Positions 29,623-38,309 of a DNA stretch of 64,000 bases are shown in pieces. The stretch's first letter is position 1. Each line of letters opens with the position of its first letter. Position numbers and translations under genes: made by a program. The DNA is from Rhodococcus erythropolis NBRC 15567 (GTDB lineage: Bacteria > Actinomycetota > Actinomycetes > Mycobacteriales > Mycobacteriaceae), in assembly GCF_001552595.1 (NCBI RefSeq), contig NZ_BCRM01000010.1, positions 140,499 through 204,498 of the forward strand, given 5' to 3'. Below the pieces are notes generated by a model, which searched no databases, was not told the origin of the DNA, and saw only the letters and a list, made by a program, of their open reading frames with translations.

Positions 29623-30519
29623 ATGGATACGAAAGCGCGGGCCGGAGTGGGCCTGGCTGTTCTGGCGATGTTGTGCGTGCAGCTCGGGCTTGCCGTGTCG
29701 GTGGGTCTGATCGATCAGCTCGGAGCAGACGGAGCAGCGTGGATACGTCTCGCCTGGGCGGGCATCATTCTTCTGATCATCGTCAGGCCCCGTTCCTCCG
29801 CGTTCACTCGCAAAGCGTTTCTGGCCTGCGTGGTCCTGGGTGTGGTCACCGCCGGCATGACGCTGTTGTTCATGGCGGCCGTCGAGCGTCTTCCTCTGGG
29901 AACGGCAAGCGCGCTGGAGTTCTTGGGTCCGCTGACGGTTGCTTTGCTCCGGGGGCGTGGCCGCGTTCTGTGGCCGGTTCTGGCAGGCGTGGGCGTAGTC
30001 CTTCTCACTGAACCGTGGGCAGGGACAGTCGATCTGGTCGGTGTGGCGTACGCACTTGGCGCGGCGCTCTGCTGGGCGATGTACATACTGCTCACCCAGC
30101 GGGTCGGCGACGAGGTTGCCGGTATCAACGGGCTGGCGGTGTCGATGGCGGTTGCCGGGTTGGCCGCGACAATTGCCGTGGGCCACTCGGCCATTGGGCG
30201 GCTGACCCCGCACCTGGTTCTCGTGGGCCTCGGACTTGCGATCTTGCTGCCCGTCGTGCCGTTCGTTCTGGAGATGGTCTCACTGCGGCGGCTGTCGACA
30301 GCAGCATTCGGCACGCTGATGAGTCTCGAACCCGCTTTCGCGCAGCTCATCGGTCTTGTTGTGTTGCAACAAGTTCCGAGTGTTCTGGCAGTGGCAGGTA
30401 TCGCATGCGTCGTCGTCGCGGGGATCGGCGCGGCCCGCGGTGGTGCTCGGGGTGGTGGCGGGAAGCCGGCAGGCCCACCGTCCGATTCCGAGCGAACGTA
30501 CCTTTCGGCGCCTTCATGA
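29623..30519 (+). CDS. EamA-family exporter (RhtA-like)
   Basis: 298 residues with about ten membrane segments in two EamA repeats. Typical stretches: [17 protein letters not shown] (about 36-52), [20 protein letters not shown] (about 90-109), [23 protein letters not shown] (about 144-166) and [22 protein letters not shown] (about 225-246). This pattern fits the RhtA/YdcZ-like exporters of threonine or homoserine, but substrate is not shown. It is driven from the intergenic region shared with the LysR gene. Confidence 0.85.
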   Translation: MDTKARAGVGLAVLAMLCVQLGLAVSVGLIDQLGADGAAWIRLAWAGIILLIIVRPRSSAFTRKAFLACVVLGVVTAGMTLLFMAAVERLPLGTASALEFLGPLTVALLRGRGRVLWPVLAGVGVVLLTEPWAGTVDLVGVAYALGAALCWAMYILLTQRVGDEVAGINGLAVSMAVAGLAATIAVGHSAIGRLTPHLVLVGLGLAILLPVVPFVLEMVSLRRLSTAAFGTLMSLEPAFAQLIGLVVLQQVPSVLAVAGIACVVVAGIGAARGGARGGGGKPAGPPSDSERTYLSAPS

Positions 30520-30553
30520 GACCGAGAGTGCCGTTCGCTCAGGGCATGTCAGC

Positions 30554-31147
30554 TCAGTGCACGGCTGCCGCAGCGATTGCTCCGTCGAACACGTCGGCGA
30601 CCTCGCCGAGCGAATCGAGGATCGGCTGACCTGATCGTTCGACGCGAGCCCGCACCAGCGAACCCTCGAGTGCGGACACTGCCAGGACGGCAAGCCGTTC
30701 CGATCGAGTGCGTTCGACACCGGACTCGATCAGTGAGTCGCGCAGTAGTGAAGTCCACTGTCGGTAGACCGCCTGTCCTGCGCCTGTCACGCTCTCCGAA
30801 TCGGGGGCAAGTTCCAACAACACCGTCGTGATCGGCGAGCCTTCGTGGAAGTCCGAATCGCTCACCCATCCAGCGAGCAACCGCGCATACTCGCGCAGCA
30901 GTGCTCCGGCGTCCGGTTGACTGTCGGCGAGTTCGGTCAGAGTGTCGGTGACCAACTGCCCGCCGACGCGGACGACCTCTTCGCCGATCTGCTCTTTGCC
31001 GCCGGGAAAGTAGTGGTAGAGCGAACCTTTCGGGGCGCCACTCGACTTGAGGATCTCGTTGAGTCCCGTAGCCGCATACCCCTGGCGGCGAAACAGATCG
31101 GCTGCAGCTCGTACCAGTGCTTTGCGGTGTTTCGGGGGAGTCGCCAC
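30554..31147 (-). CDS. TetR-family regulator, LmrA/YxaF type
   Basis: 197 residues from GTG 31147 (VATPPKHRKALVRAA); an upstream TTG at 31183 would add residues with no family similarity. The DNA-binding region is ALVRAAADLFRRQGYAATGLNEILKSSGAPKGSLYHYFPGGKEQIG, with the GAPKGSLYHYFPGGKE signature of LmrA/YxaF repressors. The C-terminal domain matches TetR_C LmrA/YxaF (LLLELAPDSESVTGAG). It is divergent from a thioesterase, and a perfect TAGAC/GTCTA palindrome covers the thioesterase start. Confidence 0.87.
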   Translation of the reverse strand: MATPPKHRKALVRAAADLFRRQGYAATGLNEILKSSGAPKGSLYHYFPGGKEQIGEEVVRVGGQLVTDTLTELADSQPDAGALLREYARLLAGWVSDSDFHEGSPITTVLLELAPDSESVTGAGQAVYRQWTSLLRDSLIESGVERTRSERLAVLAVSALEGSLVRARVERSGQPILDSLGEVADVFDGAIAAAAVH

Positions 31148-31186
31148 GAGTTGGAGCTTAAACACCCCAGCGATCCACCACAATCT

Positions 31187-31204
31187 ATGTAGACTGGTCT
31201 ACAT
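31187..31204. promoter_or_regulatory. TetR operator overlapping the thioesterase start codon
   Basis: ATGTAGACTGGTCTACAT is a perfect 18-bp palindrome. Its last two bases are the first two of the thioesterase ATG (31203-31205). The TAGAC/GTCTA arms suit an LmrA/YxaF-type repressor. Confidence 0.75.
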
Positions 31205-31622
31205 GGAACATCCGGAGATGCTGGAACAATTGCGCGCAGTCAACGCCTCGGCGGCCTTCAACCGGTGGGCCGGATTCGAAGTGACGGAGGCCGAACCAGG
31301 ACGTGTCTGCCTGCGGCTCGAATGGCGTGAGGATCTTGGCCAGTACTCGGGACACTTGCACGCTGCGCTTGTGGCGGGACTTATCGACACTGCGTGCGGA
31401 TTTGCCGCCTTTACACAGGTTGGTGTCGTGGCGGCGTCCAACTGCGCGGTCAATTTCGTGAGCCCGGGAGTCGGAACGGCATTCGTCGCCACGGCACGCT
31501 CGGTCAAGGCTGGGCGCAAGCAGGTGTTCGTCACTGCCGAGGTACATGCCGAACGCGAAGGCGAATCCGTGCTCGTCGCGTTCGGCACTACCCTCTTGGT
31601 TCCACTCGCCGTTCAGGCTTAG
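31203..31622 (+). CDS. PaaI-type thioesterase (hotdog fold)
   Basis: 139 residues of the acyl-CoA thioesterase hotdog family. FNRWAGFEVTEAEPGRVCLRLEWREDLGQYSGHLHAALVAGLIDTACGFAA (about 18-67) holds the hallmark H-G-x-hydrophobic-x-x-L-(I)-D segment, here GHLHAALVAGLIDTA with the active-site Asp. NCAVNFVSPGVG (about 81-92) follows. Family members hydrolyse aromatic or fatty acyl-CoA. The operator abuts the ATG and no ribosome site fits, so the mRNA is probably leaderless. It is convergent with the oxidoreductase 16 bases on. Confidence 0.85.
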   Translation: MEHPEMLEQLRAVNASAAFNRWAGFEVTEAEPGRVCLRLEWREDLGQYSGHLHAALVAGLIDTACGFAAFTQVGVVAASNCAVNFVSPGVGTAFVATARSVKAGRKQVFVTAEVHAEREGESVLVAFGTTLLVPLAVQA

Positions 31623-31638
31623 GGAACCTCGGGCAACC

Positions 31639-32568
31639 TCAGGGAATGAGGATGAACTTCCCGGCGGGATGAGAACTCTGCAACTCGGTGTGAGCGAGTG
31701 CGACGTCTGCGAGCGGGAAGGTCTTGGCGATCTTCACGGTGAGGTGTCCGGACCCGGCTTGTTCGACCAGTTCGGAGCGAGCCTTCAAACGTGCTTCGGC
31801 ACTTGCCGGATTGCCTCCGCCGACAGACGCGAAGCCGTCGGTCTGGGCGCGTCCGAACGCGACGATGGTGACGATACGGCTCTTGTCGGCGACCAATGTC
31901 AGAGATGTATCGACGGCTTCGTCAGTTCCGGCGGTGTCGAAAGCGGCGTCGACACCGTTCGGTGCGAGTTCACGAACGCGGGCTTCGAGGCCCTCGCCGT
32001 AGAGCACCGGCGTGGCGCCGAGCGAGCGCACGTAGTCCTGATTCGATGCTCCCGCAGTGCCGATCACGGTGGCACCGCGTGCTGCGGCGAGCTGAACCGC
32101 AATAGCGCCGACGCCACCGGACGCGCCGTGGATGAGGACGGTGTCCCCGGAGCCGACGCGAATGGTGTCGAGGGCGTCGACTGCAGTTCCGCCGACGAGA
32201 AGGAGTCCGGCCGCCTGTTCCCAGCTGATGCCGGCGGGCTTCGCGGTGATCGAGGAGACCGGAACGACTACCTGTTCGGCGTAAAGACCGTTGCCGGGGC
32301 TGACGATCACCTCGTCGCCGACTGCAACACCGGTAACGCCGTCGCCGACCGCCGAGACGACGCCCGCTGCCTCGCCGCCGAGGCGGATCGGAAGTTTCTC
32401 GGGATCAGTGCCGAAAGCACCGCTGTAGAGCTTGAAGTCGAAGGGATTGACGCCGATCGCTTTCACGTCGACCAGGACTTCGCCTGATTTCGGTGCCGGT
32501 AAATCGATGTCCACCAGCTCCAGGACCTCGGGCGTGCCGTACGTCTGCGCTACAACAGTTTTGGTCAT
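31639..32568 (-). CDS. NADP-dependent quinone-type oxidoreductase (MDR family)
   Basis: 309 residues of the zinc-independent medium-chain reductase family. GroES-like N-terminal domain (about 27-110: GEVLVDVKAIGVNPFDFKLYSG), no catalytic-zinc His/Glu or structural-zinc Cys cluster. The Rossmann domain has VLIHGASGGVGAIAVQLAAARGATVIGTA (about 143-171), AxxGxGxxG type, and FDTAG. Typical members reduce quinones or enals with NADPH. Upstream (minus strand) is a mycofactocin-type SDR, 66 bases away with a hairpin between. Substrate unknown. Confidence 0.87.
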   Translation of the reverse strand: MTKTVVAQTYGTPEVLELVDIDLPAPKSGEVLVDVKAIGVNPFDFKLYSGAFGTDPEKLPIRLGGEAAGVVSAVGDGVTGVAVGDEVIVSPGNGLYAEQVVVPVSSITAKPAGISWEQAAGLLLVGGTAVDALDTIRVGSGDTVLIHGASGGVGAIAVQLAAARGATVIGTAGASNQDYVRSLGATPVLYGEGLEARVRELAPNGVDAAFDTAGTDEAVDTSLTLVADKSRIVTIVAFGRAQTDGFASVGGGNPASAEARLKARSELVEQAGSGHLTVKIAKTFPLADVALAHTELQSSHPAGKFILIP

Positions 32569-32580
32569 GTCTCGCGCAAC

Positions 32581-32612
32581 CGTCCTCGGGGAAGCGATAT
32601 TCCCCGAGGACG
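32581..32612 (-). terminator. Hairpin between SDR and MDR genes
   Basis: CGTCCTCGGGGAA (32581-32593) pairs perfectly with TTCCCCGAGGACG (32600-32612) around a six-base loop. It is downstream of the SDR gene and upstream of the MDR start, so it acts as a terminator or partial read-through point. No U-run follows on the minus strand. Confidence 0.6.
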
Positions 32613-32634
32613 GGAAAAACTCGAGAAGATTCGA

Positions 32635-33453
32635 TCAGCGGATCAGGGTGCCCAGATCGAGCGGCATCGCGATGCCGGTGATGTGATGGGCCTCGTCGGA
32701 ACCGAGGAACGCGACGGCTGCGGCGATGTCCTCCGGCTGGCTGACCGGGTCTGGCAAGGTCTGCATGAAGATCGGACCGAGGGTGTGAGCGTTGGCGTCG
32801 ATGAGCGGCCGCATGTCCGTCATCTGCATTCCGGTTTCCACGCCGTGCGGGTGGATGGTGTTGACCCGAATGTTGTACTGCCCCAATTCCGAGGCCATCG
32901 TCTTGGCCAGACCGGTGATGCCGTGTTTGCTCGCGACGTAGTGGCCGAGGAAGGGGAGCCCACGCAGGCCGGCGACGGAGCTGGTGAAGATGATCGAGCC
33001 ACCGGTGCCTTGCTTGATCAGGTGCGGGATCGCTGCCTTGGCGGTGTGGAAGACTCCGGTCAGGTTGACGTCGAGCGTTTCCTGCCACTGCTCGGGCGTG
33101 ATTTCCCATGACATGTTGGCAGAACAGATTCCGGCGTTCGCGACGACGACGTCGAGGCGCCCCAGTTCGTCGATGCCGGCATCGAGCGCCGCGGACAGCG
33201 CAGAGAAGTCGCGGACGTCGGTCTTGGTAGCGACAATTCGACGGTCCAGAGCCTTGACCAGTTCGACTGTCTCGGCCAGGTCGTCTTCGGTGGCGCCGGC
33301 GTAAGACGTGGATTCGAATTGAACACACGCGTCGACGGCGATGATGTCTGCGCCCTCTTCTGCCAGCCGGACAGCTTCCGCCCGCCCCTGACCGCGGGCT
33401 GCTCCGGTGATGAAGGCAACTTTTCCGGTGTATCGATTGGCAGTCATGCTCAA
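32635..33453 (-). CDS. Mycofactocin-type short-chain dehydrogenase
   Basis: 272 residues. The GKVAFITGAARGQGRAEAVRLAEEGADIIAVD start (about 10-41), with an Arg/Gln in the glycine loop and IIAVDxC, is the signature of mycofactocin-coupled SDRs, which hold NAD tightly and pass electrons to the peptide-derived cofactor mycofactocin. NAG at about 118-120, catalytic Ser in TSSVAG (about 156) and Tyr-x3-Lys in YVASKHG (about 170-174) are intact, and the VNTIHPHGVETGM loop is typical. No mycofactocin maturation genes are in the window. Substrate (probably an alcohol) unknown. Confidence 0.87.
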   Translation of the reverse strand: MSMTANRYTGKVAFITGAARGQGRAEAVRLAEEGADIIAVDACVQFESTSYAGATEDDLAETVELVKALDRRIVATKTDVRDFSALSAALDAGIDELGRLDVVVANAGICSANMSWEITPEQWQETLDVNLTGVFHTAKAAIPHLIKQGTGGSIIFTSSVAGLRGLPFLGHYVASKHGITGLAKTMASELGQYNIRVNTIHPHGVETGMQMTDMRPLIDANAHTLGPIFMQTLPDPVSQPEDIAAAVAFLGSDEAHHITGIAMPLDLGTLIR

Positions 33454-33541
33454 ACCTCCGAATAGTGGTGACGATCTGCTCTTCGGAAGTTAGCGCGACG
33501 AAGTTCTTTTCGGGGGTGAATGTCCAGTCAGCGGAAACCGC

Positions 33542-35899
33542 TCAGCACACCCTGGTCAACAGGGCACATGGTCCGGCGGCGAAGACATCGCGCGCATCTG
33601 CGGACGTGACGGGTTGTCCGCTCAGTGCGTCGAGCCATTCGCCTTCGGGAAGGTCGATTCGTGTGTCTCGCCAGCCGTGCGACGAGAGTCCGAGCGAATG
33701 TCGCGTCGCCAGAGCAACGACCATGGGCGGATCACCTGCCGGGCCGCGCGAGAAGCCGACCAGATGACCGGATCCGGAACCTGAAGCGAAGATGGGCCGG
33801 TACTCACCGTGATCGAACCACGAGGGGTTCTCCCGCCGCAGTGTCAGTGCCGTGCGAACGAGGTGCAACTTTGCGGTTCCTGTTGCGTCGATCGGCGCGG
33901 CGCCGGATTCGAGCAGTGATCGCCTCGTTCCGTAGTCGACAACGCGCCGGTTGTCCGGGTCGACCAGCGAGTCCTCCCACAGCTCCGTGCCCTGGTAGAC
34001 GTCGGGAACTCCGGGCCCGAGGAGTTGGAGCAGCTTTTGGCCCAGAGAGTCCGCCCAGCCGTGACGCGCGATCCGGCCGACGAATTCGCTGACCGAATCA
34101 GCGACAGGTCCGTCGATCACCTCGTCGATCCAGCGGTGCACTGCCGACTCGAAGCCGACGTCCGGATCGTTCCAGGAAGTCCTGGCGCCGGACTCGCGGA
34201 CGGCTTTCTCCGCATAGGCGTGTAAACGCTCGCGCAGCTCTGGAACCGAGGCTGCCGAGCGACCGTCCGCCGGCCACACGCCGATGATGTTCTGCCACAG
34301 GAACAATCCGGTAAGCGGATCAGGGCTGGGGCAGACGTTTTCCCAGTCGCGAATCAGCCGGGACCACAGGGTCGGCACCTGAGACACAACACCGATCCGT
34401 GCCCGCACGTCCTCGCCGCGTTTGGTGTCGTGAGTGGACAGACTCGTCATCGCCCGCGGCCACCGCTTCGCTCGGTCCGCGTTGTGGAGATGGAATTCGG
34501 CGACGGAGACGGCAAGTGATGCCGGGTTGCCGCCGACTTCCTGACGTGAGACCAGTCGCGCCGTCCGATAGAAGAGTCGATCTTCGACGGACTTAGCCAT
34601 GACGGCGCCGCACACCTGCTGGAAGCGAACCGCCGCTTCACCGCTGTTCACCAGGGATTGCGCCAGCACGTTGAACGCCGCTTCATGCCCGGGCGCCAGT
34701 TCGTGCATGTCGCCGACGATGCGAGCGGCCAAACCGGCGAGGGGACTGTAGTCGGATCGATAGACCGGCATCCGAGCGATCGCGACGACAACTGCGTCGT
34801 TCAGTTCGGTCTCACTGCAACGACTTCCGGTTTCGCGTCGGATTGCGCGCACGAGTCTGCGAACCTCGGGTGCAAGGTCACCGCGCCCGGTGTCGCGTTT
34901 GAACTGACGTTCGGTGTGATGCAACCACGTACTGTCCCCGTCGTCGCCGGTCAGATCTGCGGAGAGTTCGGTCAATTCGAGTTCGGCGGCGGGATCGACG
35001 AAAATGCCGCCCAGTTGATTGAGTGCGTCGTATCCGGTGGTGCCGTCGATCGGGAGCAGCGGATCGAGTGGTTCCGTATGGCCGAGGATCTTTTCGATCA
35101 CGAGCCACTGATCTGGTCCGATCAGTTCCCGCAGGCGCCCCAGATACTCCGCCGGATCGGCGAGTCCGTCCGGGTGATCGATGCGAACGCCGTCGATCAG
35201 TCCTTCATCGACCCACGACTTCAATTGCCGATGGCAGAGTTCGAAGACTTTGGGGTCCTCTTGGCGCAGTGCAGCGAGTTCGTTGACGGCAAAGAACCGT
35301 CGGTAGTTGATGATTCCGGCGTTCCACGGTACGAGTCGGTACGACTGCCTGGAGTGGACCTCCTGTGGAGATCCGAATTCGGTGCCGGAGGCGACAGGGA
35401 AGCGGTGCTCGTAGAACGCGAGAAGTGTTTCCTCACCATCCTTCTCGACAGTCAGTGCGTCGAGATCGTCCTGGCTGCCCAGCACCGGGAGCGAGAGTTT
35501 GCCGTTGGCCCCGTTGTCGTCTGCCCAGTCGATGTCGAAGAAGTCCGCGTACTCCGACGACTGCCCGTGCGTGAGAACGTCCCACCACCAAGCATTTTCG
35601 CGAGGTTTGGCGACACCGACATGGTTGGGGACCAGATCGACGATCAGGCCCATCCCACGTGATCGAACCGCGCGCGATAACTCCACCAAAGCCTCGCGGC
35701 CACCAAGTCCTTCGGACACGGTCGTCGGATCGGTGACGTCGTAGCCGTGCGTCGACCCGGACGTCGCAGTGAGGATGGGGGAGAGATAAAGATGTGAGAC
35801 CCCCAATGCCTCGAAGTAGTCCACCTGTGCGGCCGCATCACGAAGAGTGAATGCATCCGGTCGCAACTGCAGTCGGTAGGTGCTGGTTATCGGGGCCAT
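33542..35899 (-). CDS. treY: Malto-oligosyltrehalose synthase
   Basis: GH13 enzyme that turns the reducing-end alpha-1,4 link of maltooligosaccharides into alpha-1,1, giving a trehalosyl end. About 785 residues. Seen: STYRLQLRPDAFTLRDAAAQVDYF at the N-terminus, LYLSPILTATSGSTHGYDV (about 37-55), DLVPNHVGVAKPREN, the nucleophile Asp in GVRIDHPDGLADP (about 233-245), Glu in WLVIEKILGHTE, and LSTHDTKRGEDVRARI in the C-terminal half. ATG 35899 is preferred: GAGGGAG lies 8 bases upstream. It follows treX by 13 bases; TreZ is encoded 13 kb away. Confidence 0.94.
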   Translation of the reverse strand: MAPITSTYRLQLRPDAFTLRDAAAQVDYFEALGVSHLYLSPILTATSGSTHGYDVTDPTTVSEGLGGREALVELSRAVRSRGMGLIVDLVPNHVGVAKPRENAWWWDVLTHGQSSEYADFFDIDWADDNGANGKLSLPVLGSQDDLDALTVEKDGEETLLAFYEHRFPVASGTEFGSPQEVHSRQSYRLVPWNAGIINYRRFFAVNELAALRQEDPKVFELCHRQLKSWVDEGLIDGVRIDHPDGLADPAEYLGRLRELIGPDQWLVIEKILGHTEPLDPLLPIDGTTGYDALNQLGGIFVDPAAELELTELSADLTGDDGDSTWLHHTERQFKRDTGRGDLAPEVRRLVRAIRRETGSRCSETELNDAVVVAIARMPVYRSDYSPLAGLAARIVGDMHELAPGHEAAFNVLAQSLVNSGEAAVRFQQVCGAVMAKSVEDRLFYRTARLVSRQEVGGNPASLAVSVAEFHLHNADRAKRWPRAMTSLSTHDTKRGEDVRARIGVVSQVPTLWSRLIRDWENVCPSPDPLTGLFLWQNIIGVWPADGRSAASVPELRERLHAYAEKAVRESGARTSWNDPDVGFESAVHRWIDEVIDGPVADSVSEFVGRIARHGWADSLGQKLLQLLGPGVPDVYQGTELWEDSLVDPDNRRVVDYGTRRSLLESGAAPIDATGTAKLHLVRTALTLRRENPSWFDHGEYRPIFASGSGSGHLVGFSRGPAGDPPMVVALATRHSLGLSSHGWRDTRIDLPEGEWLDALSGQPVTSADARDVFAAGPCALLTRVC

Positions 35900-35912
35900 G
35901 TGCACGTCTCCC

Positions 35913-38252
35913 TCAGGCGGTTCTGCGAAGTACCGTCAATGCTCGCGCTTTTACATCCAATGTTGTTCCGGCCTTGATCACGGTATCGCTCTCACCAGTG
36001 GGGACCGAGGTGTCGAGTACGACGGTCCACTCCGACGCGTAGTCCGCGTTGGGGGTGGAGAATTCGAGGTCTTCGTAGTGAGCGTTGAAACACAGGAGGA
36101 ACGAATCTCCCGTGACACGCTCGCCGCGGTAGTTCGGTTCCGGGATCGCGTCGCCGTTGAGAAAGACGGCCAACGACTTACCGAAACCGCTGTCCCAGTC
36201 GGCCGGAGTCATCTCCTCGCCCGACGGCGTGAGCCAGGCGATGTCTCGGCCCTGATCGCCACTTCGAATGGGTCGGCCCTCGAAGAATCGACGACGCCGG
36301 AAGACCGGGTTCTTGGCGCGCAAGGCAATTGCGCGCTTGGTGAACTCGACGAGGTCCGCATTGGTTTCCGCGAGAGTCCAATCCATCCATGACAGTTCCG
36401 AATCCTGGCAGTAAACGTTGTTGTTACCCTGCTGAGTTCGGCCCATCTCGTCGCCGTGAGCAAGCATCGGGGTGCCCTGGCTGAGCATCAGCGTAGCCAG
36501 GATGTTTCGGCTCTGACGTCCACGCAGTTCGAGGATTTCCGGGTCGTCTGTGGGGCCTTCGACGCCGCAGTTCCAGGATCGGTTGTGCGATTCGCCGTCG
36601 TTGTTGTTCTCGCCGTTGGCTTCGTTGTGCTTCTCGTTGTACGAGACGAGGTCGTGCAGGGTGAAACCGTCGTGGGCGATGACAAAATTGATGCTCGCGC
36701 CGGGGCGACGTCCGGTCGCCTCGTAGAGATCAGAGGATCCGGTGAGGCGGGAAGCGAACTCGCCCAGCGTTGCCGGCTCACCACGCCAGTAGTCGCGGAC
36801 GGTATCGCGGTACTTACCGTTCCATTCGGTCCACAGGCCTGGGAAGTTGCCGACCTGGTAACCGCCTTCGCCGACGTCCCACGGTTCGGCGATCAGTTTC
36901 ACCTGACTGACGATCGGATCCTGTTGCACCAGATCGAAGAAGGCGGAAAGGCGGTCCACGTCGTGCAGTTCACGGGCGAGTGTGGAGGCCAGGTCGAAGC
37001 GGAAACCGTCGACATGCATTTCGGTGACCCAGTACCGCAGCGAGTCCATGATCAATTGCAGGGTGTGCGGATGACGGGCATTGAGGCTGTTGCCCGTTCC
37101 GGTGTAGTCCATGTAGTGCGCTTCGTCGCCGTCGACCAGTCGGTAGTAGGCGGCGTTGTCGATTCCGCGGAAGCTGATGGTCGGCCCCATGTGGTTGCCC
37201 TCGGCAGTGTGGTTGTAGACCACGTCGAGGATCACCTCGATACCCGCCTGGTGGAAACTGCGCACCATTGCCTTGAATTCCGCCACGGCCGCATCGGGTT
37301 TGGCGGCCGAGGAGTAGTCGGTATGTGGAGCAAGAAAGCCGAAGGTGTTGTAGCCCCAGTAGTTTCGCAGTCCCTGATCGAGCAGCACCTGGTCGTGCAT
37401 GAACTGATGGACCGGCATCAGTTCGATCGCCGTGACACCCAGATTGGTGAGGTGCTCGATGATCACCGGATGCGCGAGTCCGGCGTAAGTGCCGCGCAAT
37501 TCCTCCGGAACTCCGGGGTGCGTCGCGGTCATACCCTTGACGTGCGCTTCGTAGATGACCGTCTCGTGGTACGGACGCTTCGGCGAGCGGTCGGATGCCC
37601 AGTCGAAGAACGGATTGATGACGACGGTCGACATCGTGTGACCGAGCGAATCATGCTGGGGGAAAGGGATGGTAGCGGGTTCGTCGACGAGCGGTTCGGG
37701 ATCGAAGGGTTCTGGGTCGAGGCTCTCGTCCGATTCCTGATCGTCCGTGGGTGACTCGTCTTCGAGGCCCACCTCGCCCGATTCGGCTTCCGAACTCGTT
37801 TCGTCGGTGGCTTCTTCCGGCTCCACGGCAGGATTTTCGTCGTCTCCAGCAGGTTCGGGGTCCGCCGCCGACTCGACATCGTACGAGAACAGTGAACGGT
37901 CTCCGTCGAAGTCTCCGTCGAACGCTTTTCCGTACGGGTCCAGCAGGAGTTTGCTCGGATCGCAGCGCAGACCTGCAGCCGGATCGTACGGCCCGTGCAC
38001 GCGGTAGCCGTATCGCTGGCCGGGGGACACGGACGGAAGGTACGCATGCCAGACGTAACCGTCGACCTCGTCCATCCGAATGCGGGTTTCGGTGCCGTCC
38101 TTGGCGATCAGGCACAGTTCGACGGCTTCGGCGACCTCGGAGAAGAGCGAGAAATTGGTCCCCGCGCCGTCGTAGGTGGCACCGAGTGGGTACGCACTGC
38201 CAGGCCATACCGGGATGGGAGTGGCTGAGGGCGCGCTCGGCGGTTGATCCAT
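35913..38252 (-). CDS. treX: Glycogen debranching enzyme with acidic insertion
   Basis: 779 residues (GlgX/TreX isoamylase type; relatives near 700-720). CBM48 domain about 12-105, then a GH13 barrel with DVVYNHTAEGN, nucleophile in DGFRFDLAST, acid/base Glu in KLIAEPWDVGEGGYQVG and HDGFTLHDLVSYNEKHNEANGE. It hydrolyses alpha-1,6 branches of glycogen to feed TreY. Residues about 127-193 are an extra, almost purely Asp/Glu/Pro/Ser stretch between the CBM48 and the barrel. Transcribed with treY, and possibly from the bioA promoter, 57 bases upstream. Confidence 0.93.
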   Translation of the reverse strand: MDQPPSAPSATPIPVWPGSAYPLGATYDGAGTNFSLFSEVAEAVELCLIAKDGTETRIRMDEVDGYVWHAYLPSVSPGQRYGYRVHGPYDPAAGLRCDPSKLLLDPYGKAFDGDFDGDRSLFSYDVESAADPEPAGDDENPAVEPEEATDETSSEAESGEVGLEDESPTDDQESDESLDPEPFDPEPLVDEPATIPFPQHDSLGHTMSTVVINPFFDWASDRSPKRPYHETVIYEAHVKGMTATHPGVPEELRGTYAGLAHPVIIEHLTNLGVTAIELMPVHQFMHDQVLLDQGLRNYWGYNTFGFLAPHTDYSSAAKPDAAVAEFKAMVRSFHQAGIEVILDVVYNHTAEGNHMGPTISFRGIDNAAYYRLVDGDEAHYMDYTGTGNSLNARHPHTLQLIMDSLRYWVTEMHVDGFRFDLASTLARELHDVDRLSAFFDLVQQDPIVSQVKLIAEPWDVGEGGYQVGNFPGLWTEWNGKYRDTVRDYWRGEPATLGEFASRLTGSSDLYEATGRRPGASINFVIAHDGFTLHDLVSYNEKHNEANGENNNDGESHNRSWNCGVEGPTDDPEILELRGRQSRNILATLMLSQGTPMLAHGDEMGRTQQGNNNVYCQDSELSWMDWTLAETNADLVEFTKRAIALRAKNPVFRRRRFFEGRPIRSGDQGRDIAWLTPSGEEMTPADWDSGFGKSLAVFLNGDAIPEPNYRGERVTGDSFLLCFNAHYEDLEFSTPNADYASEWTVVLDTSVPTGESDTVIKAGTTLDVKARALTVLRRTA

Positions 38253-38309
38253 GAATCAGACCCTATCGGGTGCAGCCGATCGAATCTTGTCGACTGTCTA
38301 CGCCGCTGA

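Noticed and set aside
36456..37754. A 432-residue plus-strand frame opposite treX
   Set aside because: Antisense to the debranching enzyme; no ribosome site or similarity.
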